DNA of 64,000 bases from Candidatus Flexifilum affinis (GTDB lineage: Bacteria > Chloroflexota > Anaerolineae > Aggregatilineales > Phototrophicaceae), in NCBI GenBank assembly GCA_016713325.1, contig JADJPJ010000004.1:372001-436000 (forward strand), written 5' to 3'. A model generated the notes under the pieces. The model was not told the origin of the DNA. It did no database searches and saw nothing but the letters and a program-made list of their open reading frames with translations. The translations under genes and the position numbers were made by a program. Positions within the stretch are counted from its first letter, which is position 1, and each line of letters begins with the position of its first letter. This document shows, piece by piece, positions 52,554 through 60,648 of this stretch.

Positions 52554-53516
52554 CTAGGTTGTCGTCTTGTCGTCCGCCGCCGTCAAATCGACCGGATCGC
52601 GGCGTGTCGGCGCGATGTCGCCATCGGATGCCGCATAGTAGGTCGGCCGCTCGTGTTCCGGCGGGTAGGAATAGCCGACGAAATGGCCGCCCTGGTTGTC
52701 GATCGCATAAACGGTGATGCCCGTCGTCTGGTCGCCATGGTAGCAAATGTCCGCCAGCGCCTCGCGCACCGCTTCCTCGACGGTCCGACCCATCTGCATG
52801 AAGGCCACGACCATGCGCGCCATGCTGGAACGGATGGCGATCTCGCCCAGCCCGGTGCAGGCCGCCGCCCCGTAGCGGTTGTCGGCGAAGAAACCAGCCC
52901 CGGCGATCGGCGTGTCGCCCAGGCGGCCCGGATGCTTCCACGCCCAGCCGCTGGTGCTGGTGGCCACGGCAATGTCGCCGTAGGAGTCCTGCGCCAGATA
53001 GACGGTGGTGCCGCCGGTCCGCTGTGGGTCGCGTCCGCGGAAGACCACATCGGTCAGATGATCGCCCCGTTCCGGATGAAAGTCGTGCTCACGACACCAG
53101 AAGCGCCATTTGTCGCGCATGTCCGGCGTGAGCAGATCGCCCCGTTCGGCGCCGATTTCGTGCGCGAACTTGGCCGCGCCTTCGCCGACCAGCAGAACGT
53201 GGGGCAGCAGGCGCATGACGGCATGGGCGACGCTGACCGGGTGAATGAATCCCTGAAGCGCGCCGACAGCCCCGCTGGCGCGCGTGCGCCCGTCCATCAC
53301 GCCGGCGTCCAGCTCGACCATGCCGAGCGCGTTGGGGAATCCGCCCACGCCGACGGACCAGTCTTCGACGTTGGCTTCGACTGCGCGGACGCCTTGCTCA
53401 AGCGCCATCAGGGCCGGGGTTCCATTTTGCAAAAGGTTCCAACTGACTTGTGTGCCACTGTTCTTGTGGTCACCCGCAACCAAGTTCACAATGTTTCCTG
53501 TCTGTCCTTCATTCAT
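52554..53516 (-). CDS. Ntn-hydrolase of the asparaginase 2 family (glycosylasparaginase-like)
   Basis: A 320-residue protein. The mature-chain start is expected at TGGT-TVYLAQD, with Thr170 or Thr171 as nucleophile after self-cleavage, followed by IAVATSTSGWAWKHPGRLGDTPIAGAG, the strongly conserved glycosylasparaginase signature. The N-terminal half has GVGGFPNALG. The glycosylasparaginase branch cleaves GlcNAc from asparagine; the nucleophile context (GGTT rather than HDT) is unusual. A promoter lies close to the ATG at 53516. It is divergent from a GH20 hexosaminidase, fitting glycoprotein-fragment salvage. Confidence 0.85.
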   Translation of the reverse strand: MNEGQTGNIVNLVAGDHKNSGTQVSWNLLQNGTPALMALEQGVRAVEANVEDWSVGVGGFPNALGMVELDAGVMDGRTRASGAVGALQGFIHPVSVAHAVMRLLPHVLLVGEGAAKFAHEIGAERGDLLTPDMRDKWRFWCREHDFHPERGDHLTDVVFRGRDPQRTGGTTVYLAQDSYGDIAVATSTSGWAWKHPGRLGDTPIAGAGFFADNRYGAAACTGLGEIAIRSSMARMVVAFMQMGRTVEEAVREALADICYHGDQTTGITVYAIDNQGGHFVGYSYPPEHERPTYYAASDGDIAPTRRDPVDLTAADDKTTT

Positions 53517-53525
53517 TTGGCGTCG

Positions 53526-53554
53526 AGTATAGCCCGGAGGCGCGAAGCTGTCAT
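53526..53554 (-). promoter_or_regulatory. Promoter of the glycosylasparaginase-like gene, probably leaderless
   Basis: ATGACA (53549-53554), a 17-base spacer and TATACT (53526-53531) are each one base off consensus. Only nine bases separate the -10 from the ATG at 53516, so the mRNA would start within about four bases of it, with no room for a ribosome site. Confidence 0.55.
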
Positions 53555-53672
53555 GCGGAAGTTAATAAATTGGCGGTCTCAGGTCGTCTGTGGCATCCTC
53601 ATAGCTCGTTTATGTAGGCGAATGGTCGGGATGCGCGGCATTCGGCCGGACCCAATTTGAAGGATTTAGACC

Positions 53673-55244
53673 ATGACTTTGAACATCATTCCGCAGCCCA
53701 ACGTCGTGACCCCCGGCGCAGGAGCCTTCGTCGTCCGCGCGGAGACTCGCATTCATGCGGCGCAGAGTGCAACTGCTGTGGCTGCGTATCTCGATGAATG
53801 GTTGCGGGCCGCGACCGGGCATACGCTGCCCATTGTCCACACACCGGCCGAGAAGCAGGGTATCGCCCTGGAACTCGTCGCGGGAAGCGACCTCGGTTCG
53901 GAGGGCTATACCCTGTCCGTCAACGGCGATCAGGTGCGCATCACGGCGGAGACGGCACAGGGGTTGTTCTACGGTGTGCAGACACTACGCCAGCTTCTGC
54001 CGCCCGATGCGGAGACGCCGAGCGCCCATCCGGTCGATCGGACCATTCCGGCCGTTGACATCGAGGACCGGCCCCGCTTCGCCTGGCGCGGCCTGATGCT
54101 CGACGTCTGCCGGCACTTCTTCCCTGTGTCGTTCGTCAAGAAGCTGCTCGACACGATGGCGCTGTACAAGCTCAACGTGCTGCACTGGCACCTGACCGAT
54201 GATCAGGGCTGGCGCATCGAGATCAAGTCGCTGCCCCGCCTGACGGAAGTTGGCTCTCGGCGCTCAGCCAGCACCAAACCGGACAAGCGCAGTGGGTCCG
54301 GGGAAGACCTGACCGACGTGCTCGATGGTATCCCCTATGGCGGCTTCTACACCCAGGAGGAGATCCGCGAGGTCGTCGCTTATGCACAGAGCCGCTTTAT
54401 CACGGTCGTGCCGGAGATCGAGATGCCGGGGCATTCGGTCGCCGCACTGACCAGCTACCCGGAACTGGGCTGCGTCGGGCAAGGCTATGAGGTCCGCACG
54501 ACGTGGGGTATCGCCGACGAGGTGCTGTGCGCCGGCAAGGAGAGCACCTACGAATATGTCGAGAAGGTGCTGAGCGAGGTGGTCGATCTGTTCCCGAGCG
54601 AGATCATCCACATCGGCGGCGACGAGTGCCCCAAAGCCCGCTGGCGGGAATGCCCGCACTGCCAGGCGGCCATCGAGCGCGAGGGGTTGAACGATGAGCA
54701 TGAGCTTCAGAGCTATTTCGTGCGGCGCGTCGAGAAGATCCTGGAGGCGAAAGGTCGGCGGCTGATCGGCTGGGACGAGATTTTGGAGGGCGGCCTGGCC
54801 CCGAAGGCGACGGTGATGAGCTGGCGCGGCGCGAAGGGGGGAATCGAAGCGGCGACGGCCGGGCACCCGGTGGTCATGAGCCCGAACACGTCCTGCTATC
54901 TGGATTACTATCAGGCGGAGGATCAGGACAGCGAACCGCTGGCGATTTTCGGCTTTGTCCCACTCCGCCGCGCTTATGCCTTCGATGCCACGGAAGGCGT
55001 GCCGGCGGATAAAGCCGGTTTCGTGCTGGGCGGGCAGGGCAACCTGTGGACGGAGTACATTTCGACGGGGTCCCATGCCGAGTACATGCTGTTTCCGCGC
55101 GCCCTGGCCCTGGCCGATGCACTGTGGGCGGCGCATCCGCGGCAGGACTACACGGAGTTTTTCGAGCGCCTGCAAAGCCACCTGCCGCGCCTGGATCAGC
55201 TTGGGGTGAATTACCGCCAGCCCAAGGACGCCGACAGGCCGTGA
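53673..55244 (+). CDS. GH20 beta-N-acetylhexosaminidase
   Basis: A 523-residue protein with a GH20b N-terminal domain (residues about 1-125) and the GH20 barrel. The catalytic pair Asp-Glu is present in IHIGGDECPK (about 312-313), with HWHLTDDQGWRIEIK, EIEMPGHS and WDEILEGG as further family motifs. It removes terminal GlcNAc or GalNAc. No signal peptide is visible, so it probably acts on imported glycans or glycopeptides. It is divergent from the glycosylasparaginase-like gene 156 bases away. Confidence 0.9.
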   Translation: MTLNIIPQPNVVTPGAGAFVVRAETRIHAAQSATAVAAYLDEWLRAATGHTLPIVHTPAEKQGIALELVAGSDLGSEGYTLSVNGDQVRITAETAQGLFYGVQTLRQLLPPDAETPSAHPVDRTIPAVDIEDRPRFAWRGLMLDVCRHFFPVSFVKKLLDTMALYKLNVLHWHLTDDQGWRIEIKSLPRLTEVGSRRSASTKPDKRSGSGEDLTDVLDGIPYGGFYTQEEIREVVAYAQSRFITVVPEIEMPGHSVAALTSYPELGCVGQGYEVRTTWGIADEVLCAGKESTYEYVEKVLSEVVDLFPSEIIHIGGDECPKARWRECPHCQAAIEREGLNDEHELQSYFVRRVEKILEAKGRRLIGWDEILEGGLAPKATVMSWRGAKGGIEAATAGHPVVMSPNTSCYLDYYQAEDQDSEPLAIFGFVPLRRAYAFDATEGVPADKAGFVLGGQGNLWTEYISTGSHAEYMLFPRALALADALWAAHPRQDYTEFFERLQSHLPRLDQLGVNYRQPKDADRP

Positions 55245-55301
55245 GCGGCTGCGCGAGGATCATGCAGTCTGACGCTCTTCCTGATTTTTCTGGTGTCTGA
55301 C

Positions 55302-56540
55302 ATGCCTGCTTCCGAGTTCTTCAACGTTCAGACGGTCGAGGCGGCGCTGGCACTTCTCTTCGACCTGTGGCAGCCGCAGCCGCGGATGAGCACGATTCCG
55401 ACCGCCCAGGCCAATGGCCGCGTGCTGGCTCGTGCGCCGACATCGTCGATCGATCTGCCCGAATTCCCGCGCAGCAGCATGGATGGCTATGCCGTGCGCG
55501 CCGTCGATACCTTTGGCGCGTCGGCCTCACTGCCCGCCTACGTCCAGGTCGTTGGCCGGGTGCAGATGGGCGAAACGCCGGACCTTAACCTGCGCGCCGG
55601 CGAGGCGGCGGAGATCTTCACCGGGGCCATGCTGCCGCGCGGCGCGGACGCCGTAGTCATGGTCGAACACACGCAACAATCGGGCGCGAACGAGATCGAG
55701 GTGCTCTCGCCGGTTGCGCCGGGCGAAAATGTGATCCAGATCGGCGAAGATGTGCGCGCCGGAGAGGCAATCCTGCCCGTCGGGCATCGCCTTCGCCCCC
55801 AGGATATCGGCGGACTGCTGGCTGTCGGGATTCTTTCAATCGAGGTGGCCGCCGCGCCGCGCGTGGCCATCGTCGGCTCCGGTGACGAGATCGTGCCGCC
55901 GGAGCAGACCCCTGGACCCGGACAGATTCGCGATATCAACTCGTATACACTCGCAGCACTGTTCGAAGCCGCTGGCGCCGAGGTGCGCCTTGGCGGGGTG
56001 TCCGGCGACACCTTCGACTCGCTCCATACGCTGGCGCAGGCGTGCCTGACCGACGCCGACGTGCTGGTGATCAGCGCTGGCAGCTCGATCAGCACGCGCG
56101 ACCTGACCAGCGCGGTCATCGACCGGCTGGGTCGGCCGGGCGTGATCCAGCACGGATTGGCGGTCAAGCCGGGCAAACCGACGCTGATCGGCCTGTGCGA
56201 CGGCAAGCCTGTCATCGGGTTGCCCGGCAACCCGGTTTCAGCCTTTCTGGTCGCCCGGCAGATCGTCCTGCCCGTCATTCGCCGGGTGCTTGGCCTAACG
56301 GACGTGCCCATGCCGGCGGTGCGGGCGGTCTTGAGCGCCAATATCGCCTCGACGACCGGTCGTGAAGACACCATCCCCGTTCGCCTGAGGCGCGAGGGCG
56401 AAGGCTGGTCCGCTCAGCCGGTGTTCGGCAAATCCAACCTGATTTATACGCTCGTCAACGCCGATGGGGTGGTCGTCGTTCCGCTGAACAGCGGCGGCCT
56501 GAAGGCGGGGACGATGATCGATGTGGTGGTGTTCTCATGA
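55302..56540 (+). CDS. moeA: Molybdopterin molybdenumtransferase MoeA
   Basis: About 412 residues with all MoeA parts: SSMDGYAVRA, VMVEHTQQ, GEDVRAGE, a GSGDEIV strand, SAGSSISTRD (the MPT-binding loop), GLPGNPVSAFLV and a C-terminal IV domain. It inserts molybdate into adenylylated molybdopterin. The start is ATG 55302 or GTG 55293; neither has a clear ribosome site. It overlaps the following MoeA-PBP gene by four bases. Confidence 0.9.
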   Translation: MPASEFFNVQTVEAALALLFDLWQPQPRMSTIPTAQANGRVLARAPTSSIDLPEFPRSSMDGYAVRAVDTFGASASLPAYVQVVGRVQMGETPDLNLRAGEAAEIFTGAMLPRGADAVVMVEHTQQSGANEIEVLSPVAPGENVIQIGEDVRAGEAILPVGHRLRPQDIGGLLAVGILSIEVAAAPRVAIVGSGDEIVPPEQTPGPGQIRDINSYTLAALFEAAGAEVRLGGVSGDTFDSLHTLAQACLTDADVLVISAGSSISTRDLTSAVIDRLGRPGVIQHGLAVKPGKPTLIGLCDGKPVIGLPGNPVSAFLVARQIVLPVIRRVLGLTDVPMPAVRAVLSANIASTTGREDTIPVRLRREGEGWSAQPVFGKSNLIYTLVNADGVVVVPLNSGGLKAGTMIDVVVFS

Positions 56541-58459
56541 CGACTGCCTCGGTCGAGAGCCTCGAGTTCTATCTCGATGATATTCCGATGGATGAGGCGC
56601 AGCGCCGTCTGCGCGAGGCGCTGGGCGAACGCGGGCGGCCGCTCCCCGGCGAAGAGGTGCCGCTGACCCAGGCGCTGGGGCGCATCACGGCGGCCCCGGT
56701 GTGGGCGCGCATCTCATCGCCGCACTACCACGCCTCGGCCATGGATGGCTACGCCGTCTACCACGCGGATACGCTCAACGCGACGGAGACACGCCCACTG
56801 CGGCTGAAGGTCGGGGCGGCGGCGGTCGAGGTCAACACCGGCGAGCCGCTGCCGCCGGGGATGAACGCGGTGATCATGATCGAGCAGGTGCAGCACGACG
56901 CCGGCGACATCCTCATTTCCGCGCCGGTCCCTCCCTGGCAGCACGTGCGCATGTGCGGCGAGGACATGGTGGCGACCGAGATGGTGCTGCCGGCCAATTA
57001 CAAGCTGCGCCCGGTCGACCTGGGGGCGATCGCCGGGTGCGGACACGCCACGGTCAGTGTGCGCCGCCGGCCGTTCGTGATCCTGATCCCGACCGGGTCG
57101 GAACTGGTCTCGGTGGCGCAGGACCCCCAACCCGGACAGATCATCGAGTACAACAGCATTGTCCTGGGCGCGCAGGTCGAGGACGTCGGCGGGCGGACGC
57201 TCACCCTGCCGATTGTGCCCGACGATCGAGAGTCGCTGCGGGCTGCGCTGGAACAGGCGCTCGATCGAAAGCCTGACCTCGTCCTGATGCTGTCGGGGTC
57301 ATCCGCCGGGAGCCGCGACTTCACCGCGAAGATCATCGCCAAGCTGGGAACGCTGCTGGTGCATGGTGTGGCGGTGCGCCCCGGTCACCCGGTGATCATG
57401 GGTGTGGTGCGCAGCGTGCCCATCGTCGGCGTGCCGGGCTACCCGGTCAGCGCCGCCCTGACCGGTGAGCTGTTCATCCAACCGCTGATCAGCGCGTGGC
57501 TCGGGCAGCCGTCGCCGTTCGAGACGCGCGCACAAATGGAAGCGGTGCTGACGCGCAAGCTGAGTTCCCCGATCGGCGACGACGACTTCGTGCGCGTGAC
57601 CCTGGCCCAGGTCGGCGATCGGGTGATTGCCGCGCCGTTGAATCGGGGGGCGGGGGTGATCACCTCGCTGGTCCGCGCCGATGGACTGGCCCACATCCCG
57701 CGCTTCAGCGAAGGCGCGGATGCCGGCGCCGTATTGAAGGTGCGGCTGTACCGCGATGAGCGGCGGGTGCGCAGCGCGGTGCTGGCGATGGGCAGCCACG
57801 ACCCGATGATCGATCTGCTGGCGCATCACCTGGGCGACGTGGCGCTGACCTCGGCCAACGTGGGATCGCTGGGCGGCCTGATCGCGCTCAAGCGGCATGA
57901 GGCGCATCTCGCCGGCAGCCATCTGCTGGACGAAGAGACGGGCGAGTACAATCTGTCCGCCATTCGCCGCACTTTGCCGGATGAGCCGCTATTGCTGATC
58001 ACATTCGCACACAGGGAACAGGGACTGATTGTCGCACCCGGCAATCCGCTGGGCATCCGCTCACTCGACGATCTGCCTCGTGCCCGCTATGTCAACCGCC
58101 AGCGCGGGTCGGGAACGCGGGTGCTGCTCGATTACCTGCTGGCGAGAGCGAGTATCGACTCCGCTCAGATCGCCGGATACGACCGCGAGGAATACACCCA
58201 CATGGGGGTGGCCATCGCCATTTCCACCGGGATCGCCGACTGTGGTATGGGGGTGCGCAGCGCGGCCATCGCGCTCAAGCTGGACTTCGTTCCGATCGGG
58301 TGGGAGCGCTACGATTTGGTCATCCCCCGGTCGAGCCTGGAACATCACGGCGTGCGGCGCCTGATCGAGGTGGTGCGCAGCGCCGAATTCCAATCGGCGC
58401 TGGCCGCGCAGCCCGGCTACCGCACCGACGAGACGGGGAAGCTGCAGTTCGAGCAGTGA
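56537..58459 (+). CDS. MoeA fused to a periplasmic-binding-protein-like domain
   Basis: A 640-residue protein. Residues 1-415 are a second MoeA (YHASAMDGYAVYH, GEDMVATE, GTGSEL-like PTGSELVSV, SGSSAGSRDF, GVPGYPVSA). Residues about 420-640 are a PBP-like domain as in LysR or ModA-type binding proteins (MGSHDPMIDLLAHHL, RQRGSGTRVLLDYLL, GIADCGMGVRSAA). This fusion is known in bacteria and archaea; it may respond to or bind an oxyanion such as molybdate or tungstate. The ATGA overlap with moeA implies coupled synthesis. Two MoeA proteins suggest a division between metals or stages. Confidence 0.9.
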   Translation: MTTASVESLEFYLDDIPMDEAQRRLREALGERGRPLPGEEVPLTQALGRITAAPVWARISSPHYHASAMDGYAVYHADTLNATETRPLRLKVGAAAVEVNTGEPLPPGMNAVIMIEQVQHDAGDILISAPVPPWQHVRMCGEDMVATEMVLPANYKLRPVDLGAIAGCGHATVSVRRRPFVILIPTGSELVSVAQDPQPGQIIEYNSIVLGAQVEDVGGRTLTLPIVPDDRESLRAALEQALDRKPDLVLMLSGSSAGSRDFTAKIIAKLGTLLVHGVAVRPGHPVIMGVVRSVPIVGVPGYPVSAALTGELFIQPLISAWLGQPSPFETRAQMEAVLTRKLSSPIGDDDFVRVTLAQVGDRVIAAPLNRGAGVITSLVRADGLAHIPRFSEGADAGAVLKVRLYRDERRVRSAVLAMGSHDPMIDLLAHHLGDVALTSANVGSLGGLIALKRHEAHLAGSHLLDEETGEYNLSAIRRTLPDEPLLLITFAHREQGLIVAPGNPLGIRSLDDLPRARYVNRQRGSGTRVLLDYLLARASIDSAQIAGYDREEYTHMGVAIAISTGIADCGMGVRSAAIALKLDFVPIGWERYDLVIPRSSLEHHGVRRLIEVVRSAEFQSALAAQPGYRTDETGKLQFEQ

Positions 58460-58622
58460 GTGTAATGGACAGACTCTGCGCGACCCGTCTGCTACCCTGA
58501 CTGTCGATTTACCCGGATCGATGCTGGGAAGTGGCTAACGCTAAGCAGAAAAGCAAAAGAAGACCAGCCACACGGCCATGGAGTGCCGGCCCAGTTGGCT
58601 GGAGAGCAGGAGGACATGGTCC

Positions 58623-59051
58623 ATGACGACACACAGTGATTTTGCAATCATCCCGTTCGCAGCGCATCTGGGCGCAGACGCATATGGCTTGCAAGTACCC
58701 TGGGCGACGTTTTACGGGAACCAGACGCCGGTCCAGACGTTCGAGATCGACGGCAAGCCGACGGAGACGGGCTACATGCTGATCCAGACGCTGGCGGTTG
58801 GGTTGTCCTCGCACAAGATCCTGATTAATGGTCACATGCTGTCAGGGCTCAACCTTCCGCAGCACGATGGCTGGCAGACGTGGATGATCGTCATCGACGT
58901 CGGCCTGCTGAGGCACGGGACAAATACGGTCCAGTTCGTGCGCGACGCCATGACCAACGACAGCTTCGTCGTGGGGAATGTCGTCGTTCACTGGCGTGAG
59001 GTCGAGGCCGACGTAGGGACCGGCTATGCTGGCGTGCGGCCGCTGACCTAG
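58623..59051 (+). CDS. Small beta-rich protein of unknown function
   Basis: About 142 residues, rich in predicted strands. Recognisable features are FAAHLGADAYGLQVPWATFYGNQTPV, an ING-type loop LINGHMLSGLNLPQHDGWQTWM, and HGTNTVQFVRDAMTNDSFVVGNVVVHW at the end. It reminds me of small proteins with similar VPWA and HxI(L)NG...DGWQ...W features in haloarchaea, but that is from memory. AGGAGG precedes the ATG at 58623; the longer frame to 58578 is less likely. It has no signal peptide and ends five bases from the converging kinase gene. Confidence 0.65.
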   Translation: MTTHSDFAIIPFAAHLGADAYGLQVPWATFYGNQTPVQTFEIDGKPTETGYMLIQTLAVGLSSHKILINGHMLSGLNLPQHDGWQTWMIVIDVGLLRHGTNTVQFVRDAMTNDSFVVGNVVVHWREVEADVGTGYAGVRPLT

Positions 59052-59055
59052 CCCA

Positions 59056-60588
59056 TCAGCCTGCGCCGAAGACCGCTGCGGCTCGCTTGAAATCGCCGTG
59101 CAGGTGCAGCGCCAGATCGCGGTACAGCGCGTAGATCTCGCTGTAGCGCTCGTGGCGGCGTGGGTCGGGTTCAAACGTCCGGTGGATGCGCACGGCCGAC
59201 TTCACGATCTCGGCCAGATCCGGGAAGACGCCGGTCCCAAGGCCGACCAGCAGCGCGTCCCCGTAGGGCGCGCCGGTGCCTGTCTCTGGCAGCGCGATCG
59301 GAATCCCCAGGACATCGGCCTTGATCTGGCACCACAGCGGGCTTTTGGCGCCGCCGCCCACGGAGCGGATCTCCTTGAGGACAAGGCCAGCAGCCTGCGC
59401 TGTTTCGACATTGTGGCGGAGCGAAAAGCTCGTGCCTTCGAGGATCGCCCGTATCAGCGCTGCGCGCGGGGTGGTCAGCGACAGGCCAAAGAACACCCCG
59501 CGCGCCTCCGTCTGCCAGAGCGGCGAGCGCTCCCCCATCATGTAGGGCAGAAAGACAACCCCTCCGCTTCCCGGCGCGATCTCTTCCGCCTGCGCCGTCA
59601 ACAAATCGAAGGCGCTGCGACCCTGTTCCGCCGCGGCCTGGACTTCCATCTGACCCAGTTGATCTCGGAACCATTTGAGCGAGGCGCCGCTGGCGACGGT
59701 CGCGCCGACCAGCAGATTCAGGCCGGTGAGCACATGGGGAAAGGCGATCAGCGCCCGATCGGCGATGGCGCCGGAATTGGACATGATGAGCACGGTGGAG
59801 GTACCGGTCATCTCAGCGGCGATCCCTCCTTCGACGATGCCAGCCTCCAGCGCGGCGGCCGAGGCATCGACGGTGCCGACCAGAACCGGCGTTCCGGCGC
59901 CCAGGCCGGTCGCGGCGGCGGCGGTGGGCGTGACCTCGCCGAGGATGTGGTGGCCGGGGAGGATGGGCGGGAACTGGCGCGCCTCCAACCCGCACCGGGC
60001 CAGCAGTTCATCGGACCATGCATCCCGGCGATAGTCTCGCAGGCTGAGCAATCCGGCGTGGCCGGTGTCGAGGCTGTACGCCGCGCACAAGCGGTAGGCG
60101 ATATAGCCGTTGATCTGCACGAACTGGTGAGTCTGGGCCAGCAGTTCCGGCTCGTGACGTCGGAACCACAGCAGCTTGGCGGCCACATAGTAGCTGTCCA
60201 TGCGATTGCCGGTGATCTCGAAGAGGCGATCTGCGCCGAATTCGCGTTTCAGCAGCTCGACCTCGGCATCGGCCCGTCGATCCATCCAGATCAGCGCAGG
60301 GCGCAGCGGGCGGCCCGAGGCATCCAGCGGCAGGAGGGTAGGCGCCTGGGCGCTGACCGCGACCCCGGCCACCCGGTCGGCGGCGGACGGGATACCGTCA
60401 AGCGCGCGGCGGATGGCGATACAGACGGCGTCCCACCAGTCCTCAGGGTTCTGCTCGACATGATCCGGCCGCGGGCTGTGGAGCGGGTATTCCGCCTGGC
60501 CCACGCCCTGGAGGCGCCCGTCCAGCGAGATCAGCACCGCTTTTGCCGCGCTGGTTCCGACATCGATGCCAAGCAGTAGATCGCGCAT
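59056..60588 (-). CDS. FGGY-family carbohydrate kinase
   Basis: A 510-residue kinase: N-terminal LLLGIDVGTSAAKAVLI (phosphate loop), WMDRRAD, and the second domain with VGTVDASAAALEAG (Asp as catalytic base), GGIAAEMTGTST, and SVGGGAKSPLWCQIKADVLG. Length and motifs fit xylulokinase-like members. The neighbour upstream is a class II aldolase/dehydrogenase, so a ketose such as rhamnulose, fuculose or ribulose is a plausible substrate. The fine specificity is not fixed by sequence alone. It begins 60 bases after the aldolase gene. Confidence 0.85.
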   Translation of the reverse strand: MRDLLLGIDVGTSAAKAVLISLDGRLQGVGQAEYPLHSPRPDHVEQNPEDWWDAVCIAIRRALDGIPSAADRVAGVAVSAQAPTLLPLDASGRPLRPALIWMDRRADAEVELLKREFGADRLFEITGNRMDSYYVAAKLLWFRRHEPELLAQTHQFVQINGYIAYRLCAAYSLDTGHAGLLSLRDYRRDAWSDELLARCGLEARQFPPILPGHHILGEVTPTAAAATGLGAGTPVLVGTVDASAAALEAGIVEGGIAAEMTGTSTVLIMSNSGAIADRALIAFPHVLTGLNLLVGATVASGASLKWFRDQLGQMEVQAAAEQGRSAFDLLTAQAEEIAPGSGGVVFLPYMMGERSPLWQTEARGVFFGLSLTTPRAALIRAILEGTSFSLRHNVETAQAAGLVLKEIRSVGGGAKSPLWCQIKADVLGIPIALPETGTGAPYGDALLVGLGTGVFPDLAEIVKSAVRIHRTFEPDPRRHERYSEIYALYRDLALHLHGDFKRAAAVFGAG

Positions 60589-60648
60589 GTTCGTTCGTCC
60601 TATTCATCGGGGATGCAGGTACAGGAGGTGGTGCCGTATTCGGTCCAC

